From positions 1-13,251 of the forward strand of contig WFTX01000089.1 in NCBI GenBank assembly GCA_015485235.1: a stretch of DNA of 13,251 nucleotides, in the 5' to 3' direction. Under the pieces are notes generated by a model. That model saw only the letters and a program-made list of their open reading frames with translations, made no database searches and had not been told where the DNA came from. Source of the DNA: Nitrospirota bacterium (GTDB taxonomy: Bacteria > Nitrospirota > Thermodesulfovibrionia > Thermodesulfovibrionales > JdFR-85). Every line of letters starts with the position of its first letter. The stretch's first letter is position 1. The translations under genes were made by a program, and so were the position numbers. Below are positions 7,395 through 12,579 of this stretch, one piece after another.

Positions 7395-8645
7395 TCAGTG
7401 TATATCACTCTTGTGTCCCTGAAAGACCTTCTCACCCAGGAGAAAGGCAGCACCAACGATCCCCATCCCGCCTACTGTTATTGCTATCTCATGAAAGGAG
7501 GGCATATACCTCAGGATGGATGGAAACTCCCTCACACCCAGCTCGTGATAGGCCGGAACCACCTGCCCGAGCAGAACAAGGTCGTAGCGCATGAAGAATA
7601 TGCCCACTATCATCATGGCGGAAGCAAGGAAGGCAGCGTTGAGGTTCCTGAACCCTGACCTGAGCAGGATGATAAAGGGGATTACCATCCCGAGGGCGAC
7701 CTCAAAGACCCAGAAGTTGATCGCATAGGGGCCGAAGAGCATCGCCTTTATGGCCTCCACCTTTCCTGGTGCACCCACCAGCCCTGTCAATATCTTCCAG
7801 GTTGTAAAAAAGAGGAGGACCGCTATCATGAGGGCGGAGAGTTTCGCCACAACCTCCATCGCCCGCTCCATGGGCCTGTCAACACGTTCATTGTTCACCC
7901 TGTATCCAAGCCAGGTAAAGAAGATGATCGTGGCGCAGCCGGACATCATCGCCGAGGCTATGAAGTATATGGGCATGTAGGGGCCGAACCAGTACTCCCT
8001 GGAATGGAGCATCCCGAAGATGGCACCCAGGTTGCTGTGGGCCGAGATACCTGAGATGAGCCCGGCAAGGCCTGCGTACATGGCAAGCCTGTGTCTCTTC
8101 AGAAGGATAAAACCGAACTCCACGGCCATGAAGAGCATGTACGCCCCGTAGAGCGTTCCCATCCACCAGATGTTTGAGGTAAGGTTCGGAGATATCACAT
8201 TGTAGAGAGCCATCCGGAAGGGATTTTCTATATCAAAGAATATCACCGTGAATCCTGCAAAGATCGTGACAATGGAAAGAAAGACCGCCCTCTGGGCAAT
8301 GGGCATGAAAGCCTTTACCCCGAAGACATGTCCGATAGATGAAACAATACACAGCCCCGTGGATGTAACAACAAAGAATATGTAAGTGGATATGAGTATC
8401 CCCCAGGGTATCTCCCTGGTAATCCCGTAGGCGTGTCTGTATCCGATCCTCATTGCATCAAATCCGGCTATCGCAGCGGCGTAGACGATCAGGAAGCCTA
8501 TCCCGAGGGTGATGTAGAAGGAGCGGTTGCCGGAGAGAAACCCCGTAAGGCTCTTCTGCCACTCGGTGAGCACATCGCCGTTGAAGGAGCGGACCAGCCC
8601 ACCGAGCAGAGAGGTTGCCTTGATTGATCTCGTGTTATTCGCCAT
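7395..8645 (-). CDS. NrfD/PsrC-family integral membrane quinone-binding subunit
   Basis: The product is 416 aa with about ten hydrophobic helices (roughly at 43-62, 81-104, 117-138, 160-182, 187-205, 221-247, 259-282, 296-319, 326-343 and 373-395). It resembles the DsrP/HmcC/CbcU branch of the NrfD family, which exchanges electrons with menaquinone and docks a FeS subunit on the periplasmic side. AGGAGG lies 5 nt before the ATG. The stop codon is 14 bp from the chosen FeS start. No molybdopterin oxidoreductase gene is nearby, so the complex probably links the quinone pool with the hexaheme cytochrome directly. The direction of electron flow is not determined by the sequence. Confidence 0.92.
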   Translation of the reverse strand: MANNTRSIKATSLLGGLVRSFNGDVLTEWQKSLTGFLSGNRSFYITLGIGFLIVYAAAIAGFDAMRIGYRHAYGITREIPWGILISTYIFFVVTSTGLCIVSSIGHVFGVKAFMPIAQRAVFLSIVTIFAGFTVIFFDIENPFRMALYNVISPNLTSNIWWMGTLYGAYMLFMAVEFGFILLKRHRLAMYAGLAGLISGISAHSNLGAIFGMLHSREYWFGPYMPIYFIASAMMSGCATIIFFTWLGYRVNNERVDRPMERAMEVVAKLSALMIAVLLFFTTWKILTGLVGAPGKVEAIKAMLFGPYAINFWVFEVALGMVIPFIILLRSGFRNLNAAFLASAMMIVGIFFMRYDLVLLGQVVPAYHELGVREFPSILRYMPSFHEIAITVGGMGIVGAAFLLGEKVFQGHKSDIH

Positions 8646-8693
8646 ATAATCCTCCTTGTAGTTGTACTTGTGAAGTCAGACCGTTTGTCACCT

Positions 8694-8723
8694 CCCCCGG
8701 GTCAGTGCCTGACCTCCTGGGGG
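8694..8723 (-). other. Strong compound hairpin spanning the stop codon of the small membrane protein gene
   Basis: The perfect inverted repeat GGTCAG-tgc-CTGACC (8700-8714) is enclosed by CCCCC (8694-8698) and GGGGG (8719-8723). It covers the end of the 108-aa gene and the start of the 56-bp gap before the NrfD gene. There is no T-run in the minus direction. It may be an mRNA processing or stabilising element that sets different levels for the small genes and the NrfD-FeS-cytochrome genes. Confidence 0.5.
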
Positions 8724-9028
8724 ACTTCCTCCTCCATCTCCTTGCCTGACTTCAGGGCATCAACAATGTAGCCCAGGGACCAGCCGAATATCCCTGTACC
8801 AAGCACGAAGACCACCGCGGCACCAAGCACACCTACTATCATCGAGGCTGCAACCATGATCCTTGCAATTACCAGCCCCTTAAGGGGGGTGCCGAAGACA
8901 AGGCCTGCCAGCTTGAGTCCTACCACTCCGCCGATCAGTGACCCGGGCAGAAGGCCTACCAGTGCAAAGAGGATAAGCCCTGCACCCGTTCCTGCATAAA
9001 GTCCCTTTTTTGCCATTTCCTGTCTCAT
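8702..9028 (-). CDS. Small Gly-rich membrane protein, paralogue of the 9406-9738 product
   Basis: The product is 108 aa and not recognised as a named family. It has two long uncharged hydrophobic regions (about 9-44 and 54-90) rich in glycine and alanine, with a short acidic tail. The block GLLPGSLIGGVVGLKLAGLVFGTP is almost repeated in the protein two genes upstream, and the two align over most of their length. AAAGGAGG lies 5 nt before the ATG. The gene is in line with the NrfD operon. Likely role: a small inner-membrane subunit or assembly factor of the redox complex (inference from context). GxxxG-like spacing suggests helix packing. No catalytic or metal-binding residues are evident. Confidence 0.8.
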   Translation of the reverse strand: MRQEMAKKGLYAGTGAGLILFALVGLLPGSLIGGVVGLKLAGLVFGTPLKGLVIARIMVAASMIVGVLGAAVVFVLGTGIFGWSLGYIVDALKSGKEMEEEVPQEVRH

Positions 9029-9056
9029 TTTTTCCTCCTTTTTCTGGTTTTAGAGT

Positions 9057-9401
9057 TTATGAGTTGATGATTATCTCCTTCCTTACATCACTGTAAGGGG
9101 CACTGTCTGTAATGGTTATACTCCCGTACTTCTGCTGAAACCTGATCAGTTCCTCCAGCGTCGGAATCTCCACCACCCACCGCTTCACCTTTTCCTTTTT
9201 CTCACAGACTACCATCCCGTCCTCTTCCCTGTGCCCTGTTCCTCCCTCAATCCAGTCCCTGTACCAGACCTTATCCTCTGCCTCTTTCAGCGAGCCCACC
9301 ATCCTGTAATCAAGGGGTGTAAGTTCCTCTTCACGGGCCTCTTCACAGGGCTTGCCGTTTACACCCACCTTTGTCTTCTGTCTGCTCACAATAAACTTCA
9401 T
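9057..9401 (-). CDS. Unknown small soluble protein in the redox operon
   Basis: The product is 114 aa and not recognised. It has no signal peptide and no membrane segment, is highly charged and is probably cytoplasmic. The N-terminal part has a basic beta-like start (KFIVSRQKTKV). The centre is acidic, and the C-terminal part (about 80-114) reads VEIPTLEELIRFQQKYGSI, suggesting a helix followed by a strand. AAAGGAGG lies 9 nt before the ATG and overlaps the end of the preceding gene, whose stop codon is 4 bp away, so translation is probably coupled. It is sandwiched between two paralogous membrane protein genes, so it may bind or regulate them. No function can be assigned. Confidence 0.75.
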   Translation of the reverse strand: MKFIVSRQKTKVGVNGKPCEEAREEELTPLDYRMVGSLKEAEDKVWYRDWIEGGTGHREEDGMVVCEKKEKVKRWVVEIPTLEELIRFQQKYGSITITDSAPYSDVRKEIIINS

Positions 9402-9405
9402 TCCA

Positions 9406-9738
9406 TCAAACCTCCTTTCTCATGACTTCATCATCCTTTACCCCTTCCGTGCCTCTGCCGAGAACGAGTTCAAGGATATATCCCACTGCCATTCCCGCCA
9501 CCGCTCCGGTAACAACAAAGATCAGCCCTGCCACAAATACACCGGAGAGCATCCCGAGGGCGATTATTATCCTGGGGAATACACCTGGGGTGACCGGAGT
9601 GCCGAATATCATTCCCGTAAGGTTCAATCCAAGAACGCCGCCTATGAATGAACCGGGAAGCAGACCAAAGAGGGCAAAGAGAGTAAGTCCCACACCCGCT
9701 CCCAAAAAACCCACCTTCTGTCTCAACCTGCCTCTCAT
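9406..9738 (-). CDS. Small Gly-rich membrane protein, first gene of the redox operon
   Basis: The product is 110 aa and of unknown family. It is hydrophobic from about residue 9 to 91 with the motif GLLPGSFIGGVLGLNLTGMIFGTP, and is a clear paralogue of the 108-aa protein at 8702-9028. The C-terminus is charged. The start at ATG 9738 is chosen because AAAGGAGGT lies 7 nt upstream. A longer frame from 9771 would put this Shine-Dalgarno sequence inside the gene and overlap the predicted transcript start. As the first gene after the sigma-54 promoter, it should be controlled together with the NrfD complex. Confidence 0.8.
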   Translation of the reverse strand: MRGRLRQKVGFLGAGVGLTLFALFGLLPGSFIGGVLGLNLTGMIFGTPVTPGVFPRIIIALGMLSGVFVAGLIFVVTGAVAGMAVGYILELVLGRGTEGVKDDEVMRKEV

Positions 9739-9781
9739 CTCTGTACCTCCTTTCTTTTCCTGTCCTTGCAAAAGTACAGAG
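9739..9781 (-). repeat. Inverted repeat flanking the operon leader and ribosome binding site
   Basis: CTCTGTAC (9739-9746, plus strand) and GTACAGAG (9774-9781) form a perfect 8-bp inverted repeat separated by 27 bp. On the minus strand one arm lies between the Shine-Dalgarno GGAGG and the ATG. The other arm overlaps the -12 part of the sigma-54 promoter. In a transcript begun further upstream, it could fold and mask the start region. In a transcript begun at the predicted start (about 9769) the outer arm would be absent. Confidence 0.45.
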
Positions 9782-9795
9782 CATCTCTGATGCCA
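9780..9795 (-). promoter_or_regulatory. Sigma-54 (-24/-12) promoter for the redox operon
   Basis: The minus strand reads TGGCATCAGAGATGCT. It has GG and GC exactly 10 bp apart, TGGCA intact in the -24 box and TGC with T in the -12 box. The predicted start is about 9769, giving a leader of about 31 nt that contains AAAGGAGGT. Matches of this quality can occur by chance. Its position directly before an operon, with enhancer-like dyads upstream and a GAFTGA regulator nearby, supports it. No better sigma-70 promoter was seen for this operon. Confidence 0.65.
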
Positions 9796-9838
9796 GGGGC
9801 TAACCTCCCGATTTCCTGAAGAAACCCGGCAATCCTCC

Positions 9839-9875
9839 TTTGCGTCAGAGCAAAAAAACTTTGCAGAAATGCAAT
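9839..9875. promoter_or_regulatory. Tandem dyads TTTGC-N6-GCAA(A/T), candidate activator enhancer sites
   Basis: Two copies of the same dyad are present: TTTGC-gtcaga-GCAAA at 9839-9854 and TTTGC-agaaat-GCAAT at 9860-9875. They begin exactly 21 bp apart, two helical turns, so both lie on the same DNA face. Relative to the predicted sigma-54 start near 9769, the centres are at about -78 and -98, in the range used by NtrC-family activators. The presumed ligand is the regulator at 4430-5830. Confidence 0.6.
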
Positions 9876-10047
9876 GAAGGAGAGGAAGAGAGGTTTAAGG
9901 CCAGGGCAGAGGTTCAGAAAAACCGGATAGCGTATAGCCCACAGGTTCGACGTCAGTACGTTCTACGCTGGCAATCCCGGGCCTTTCCGGGGAGGTTTGA
10001 AATCATGGAGTACAAATGCAATCATTCTTCTTTTCCACCGGATTTTC

Positions 10048-10056
10048 TGATATAAT
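10048..10056 (+). promoter_or_regulatory. murJ: Consensus extended -10 of murJ
   Basis: TGATATAAT is a perfect extended -10. The -35 position (TTCTTT, 10028-10033) is poor, as is common with extended -10 promoters. The predicted start at about 10063 is 1 nt before the ATG at 10064, so murJ mRNA is predicted to be leaderless. There is no Shine-Dalgarno sequence before that ATG. Confidence 0.6.
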
Positions 10057-10063
10057 CTACCCG

Positions 10064-11623
10064 ATGAGCCAGAAAACCACAATAGCCCGGTCCGCCCTCC
10101 ATATCTCCCTGGCCACCTTCCTCAGCAGGATACTCGGCTTTGTCCGGGACATGGTTATAGCAGGCTACTTCGGGGCTACCGGCCTTTCGGACACCTTCTT
10201 CGTAGCCTTCAGGATACCCAACCTGCTGAGGGAGCTCTTTGCTGAAGGCTCCATGTCTTCCGCCTTTATTCCCGTCCTGACGGAGAAGATGACAAAGGAG
10301 GGGAAGGATGAGGCTGACAGGCTGACGCACATAGTATTCACCTTCATTCTCTTTGGCGTGGGGAGTGTCACAATACTGGGGATACTCTTCGCCCCTTACA
10401 TAGTCAGATTGATAGCGCCGGGGTTCAATGACCCCTCAAAGGTCGGCCAGACTGCCCTGCTTACCCGGATAATGTTTCCATTCCTCCTCTTTGTAAGCCT
10501 TGCGGCCTTTGCAATGGGTGCATTGAATGTGAAGAGGAGCTTCTTCATTCCGGCCCTTTCTTCGGCCTGGTTCAATGTCACGATCATCCTGACCATAGTA
10601 GCCCTTTCAGGCCTGTTTGCCGATCCGATACTGGCCGTTGCCATCGGTGTCACCTTTGGCGGGATGATGCAGTTCCTTACCCAGGTGCCTTCTCTCGCAA
10701 GGAGCGGCTATACCTTCAGGATAAACCCTGCCTTCCGGGATGAAGGGTTCAGGAAGATGGGGAGGCTCATACTCCCATCCATTGTGGGACTGGCCGTAGC
10801 ACAGATAAACATCTTCGTCAGTACCGTGCTGGCATCCTATCTTGAGGAGGGGAGCATCACCTATCTCTACTACTCAATGAGGCTTATACAGTTCCCCGTG
10901 GGCATCTTCGGTGTTGCCATGGGAATGGCCGTACTTCCATCCCTGTCTGAACATGCTGCAAGGAATGACAGGGAGGCACTGAAGGAAGATTTCTCCTCAT
11001 CCATAAGATTCCTCTTCTTCATCACCCTGCCGGCCATGGTTGGGCTGATAGCCCTGAGAACCCCCATAATCAACCTCCTCTTCCAGCGGGGAGAGTTTGA
11101 TTACACAGCCACCCAGGGAACGGCCTTTGCCCTCACCTTCTATGCCATCGGGATCTGGTCCATGGTTGGTGTCCGGGTCGTGGTGGCAGCATTCTACTCC
11201 CTCCAGGATACCCGCACACCCGTGAAGGTCGCCGTTACTGCAATGCTCACCAATATCCTCCTGAGCCTGATTCTGATGGGCCCGCTCAGACATGGAGGAC
11301 TTGCTCTTGCCAATTCCCTGGCCTCATGGCTGAACTTCACTCTGCTCTTCCTGCTTCTGAGGAAACGGCTCGGCGGGATCGAGGCGGCAAGGATCAAGAG
11401 GTCCTTCCTCAAGGCCATTGCCGCTGCCGTGATCATGGGAATAGCCGGCTATCTTGTCTCCACGACAGGCGACTGGACCGGATCCGGTGAGATCCTCCGG
11501 AGGGTATTTATCCTCTCTGCCTCCATAACGGTCTCGGTGCTTCTGTACTTTCTCCTTGCATGGATACTCCGGTCTGAAGAACTGGACATGCTCAGGAGAC
11601 TCATTCAGAGAAAGGACAGATGA
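10064..11623 (+). CDS. murJ: Lipid II flippase MurJ (MviN family)
   Basis: The product is 519 aa, the normal family length, and strongly hydrophobic with about 14 membrane helices. Family signatures are SRILGFVRDMVIAGYFG (about 21-37), FRIPNLLRELFAEGSMSSAF (about 49-68), a central GEFDYTATQ loop and AAFYSLQDTRTPVKVA. MurJ moves lipid-linked peptidoglycan precursor across the inner membrane. ATG 10064 fits the usual MurJ N-terminus (MSQKTTIARSA). A longer start at 10016, with GGAG 5 nt upstream, would add 16 residues that do not look conserved and would include the -10 box. The gene is unrelated in function to its redox neighbours and has its own promoter. No terminator is seen after it. Confidence 0.95.
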   Translation: MSQKTTIARSALHISLATFLSRILGFVRDMVIAGYFGATGLSDTFFVAFRIPNLLRELFAEGSMSSAFIPVLTEKMTKEGKDEADRLTHIVFTFILFGVGSVTILGILFAPYIVRLIAPGFNDPSKVGQTALLTRIMFPFLLFVSLAAFAMGALNVKRSFFIPALSSAWFNVTIILTIVALSGLFADPILAVAIGVTFGGMMQFLTQVPSLARSGYTFRINPAFRDEGFRKMGRLILPSIVGLAVAQINIFVSTVLASYLEEGSITYLYYSMRLIQFPVGIFGVAMGMAVLPSLSEHAARNDREALKEDFSSSIRFLFFITLPAMVGLIALRTPIINLLFQRGEFDYTATQGTAFALTFYAIGIWSMVGVRVVVAAFYSLQDTRTPVKVAVTAMLTNILLSLILMGPLRHGGLALANSLASWLNFTLLFLLLRKRLGGIEAARIKRSFLKAIAAAVIMGIAGYLVSTTGDWTGSGEILRRVFILSASITVSVLLYFLLAWILRSEELDMLRRLIQRKDR

Positions 11624-11645
11624 TTGATGTTAACCATGCCCTGAT

Positions 11646-11674
11646 TTGACATAACAGATGTTTTGTGATATCAT
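11646..11674 (+). promoter_or_regulatory. Sigma-70 promoter of the tandem cytochrome genes
   Basis: A perfect -35 TTGACA (11646-11651), a 17-bp spacer and TATCAT (11669-11674) are preceded by TG-A (extended -10). The predicted start is about 11681, leaving a leader of about 60 nt to ATG 11743. The TGTGATAT(C/G)AT core and the spacing are shared with the kinase promoter at 2346-2374. Confidence 0.7.
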
Positions 11675-11742
11675 TTCGTTAAAATCAGAATTATAAGATA
11701 TTCTGTAGTGACATGAAAAAATTTTCCAGGGGGTTTGGGACT

Positions 11743-12531
11743 ATGAAAAGGCAAGTCTTGTTTCTGGTGGGTATAATCATTCTTCTTACCGTATCCTTCG
11801 TTTTCGGGGAGACCTTCGGGATCAAGAAACGGGCACCCCGTCCACACGAATACGGCAATGTGGTAATCAACAACTTCTCCAAGGACAACAACATCGCCCC
11901 GGTCGTTTTCAATCACTGGCTTCACAGAGCAAAATATACATGCCGGCTCTGTCATGTGGATATAGGTTTTGCAATGGAGGCTGGTGCAACAGGGATTACC
12001 GAGGAGGACAACAAGAACGGTCTCTACTGTGGCGCCTGCCACAACGGCAAGGAGGCATTCCCTCCGGAGGAGAAGGATTCCGTGGGCAACTCCACAAAGA
12101 ACTGTGACCTCTGCCATTCCTACGGCAAGAAGGTCAAGTTCAGGGAGAATTTCTACAAGTTTACAAAGGGGTTTCCAAGGGCCCGGTTTGGAAACCGGGT
12201 CGACTGGTTGAAGGCTGAAGAAAAGGGGCTGGTCAAGTTGAAGGACTATCTTGAGGGGATAACCATAAAGAGGAAACCCCTGCAAATCCCCGAAGACACG
12301 GAATTGAAGGCCATGGAAGTGGGGATGCCTGATATTGTATTCTCCCACAAGAAGCATGCCGTCTGGAACGGATGCGAACTATGCCATCCCGAGATATTCG
12401 GTGTAAAACGGGGTGCCACCAAATACACGATGCAGGAGATATTTGACGGAAAGTACTGCGGGGCCTGTCACGGGAACGTGGCATTCCCTAACACTGACTG
12501 CCGGCTCTGCCATACAAAAGATGTATATTAG
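11743..12531 (+). CDS. Periplasmic hexaheme cytochrome c (duplicated c7-like triheme)
   Basis: The product is 262 aa from ATG 11743. It has a signal peptide (MKRQ, then a hydrophobic run to about residue 22). Six CxxCH motifs start at C67, C96, C121, C211, C239 and C253, in two sets of three. Each set begins with a His-rich ligand segment (FNHWLH; FSHKKH). The linker between the sets contains FGNRVDWLKAEEKGLVKLK, shared with the next gene. ATG 11743 is preferred over ATG 11713 because AGGGGG precedes it (9 nt), the signal peptide then starts cleanly, and the next paralogue starts with the same MKR. The protein is likely a periplasmic electron carrier. It may serve the NrfD module or another respiratory chain. 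It differs from the 5974-6612 cytochrome by its longer N-terminus and linker. Confidence 0.93.
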   Translation: MKRQVLFLVGIIILLTVSFVFGETFGIKKRAPRPHEYGNVVINNFSKDNNIAPVVFNHWLHRAKYTCRLCHVDIGFAMEAGATGITEEDNKNGLYCGACHNGKEAFPPEEKDSVGNSTKNCDLCHSYGKKVKFRENFYKFTKGFPRARFGNRVDWLKAEEKGLVKLKDYLEGITIKRKPLQIPEDTELKAMEVGMPDIVFSHKKHAVWNGCELCHPEIFGVKRGATKYTMQEIFDGKYCGACHGNVAFPNTDCRLCHTKDVY

Positions 12532-12579
12532 ATAAAAAAAGCCGGTACTGCTTTCATTAACTTTCAAGGGGGAAATGTT

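Larger units (their letters stand above)
9739..10063. other. Divergent control region between the redox operon and murJ
   Basis: This 325-base stretch holds no convincing gene. From left to right it carries the operon leader and ribosome binding site, a sigma-54 promoter (minus strand), two dyads suited to an activator, a CCCGG-N6-CCGGG hairpin (9976-9991) and the murJ extended -10. A 71-codon frame (9840-10055, plus strand) runs through the dyads and ends in the murJ -10 box. Its product looks random, so it was not annotated. A 16-codon frame from ATG 10005 with GGGGAGG 9 nt upstream could be a leader peptide but is probably chance. Confidence 0.7.

Noticed and set aside
7381..7395. Upstream start (ATG 7395) for the ferredoxin gene
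   Set aside because: The codons after it are the AGGAGG that serves the ATG at 7380, so the shorter start is better supported. Translational coupling through TGATG remains possible.
9969..9983. Second possible sigma-54 promoter on the plus strand (TGGCA followed by GGGC) before murJ
   Set aside because: The GG to GC distance is 9 bp instead of the required 10, and murJ has a better extended -10.
9840..10055. 71-codon plus-strand frame in the murJ upstream region
   Set aside because: It runs through the activator dyads and ends inside the murJ -10 box. It has no ribosome binding site and its composition looks random.
10005..10055. 16-codon leader peptide candidate with GGGGAGG 9 nt upstream
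   Set aside because: Its stop overlaps the murJ -10, and a murJ transcript starting at about 10063 would not contain it. There is no run of regulatory codons.
11671..12357. Long open frame (228 codons) on the minus strand opposite the hexaheme cytochrome gene
   Set aside because: It is antisense to a gene with signal peptide, ribosome binding site and six heme motifs. Its product has no recognisable domain, so it is a shadow frame.
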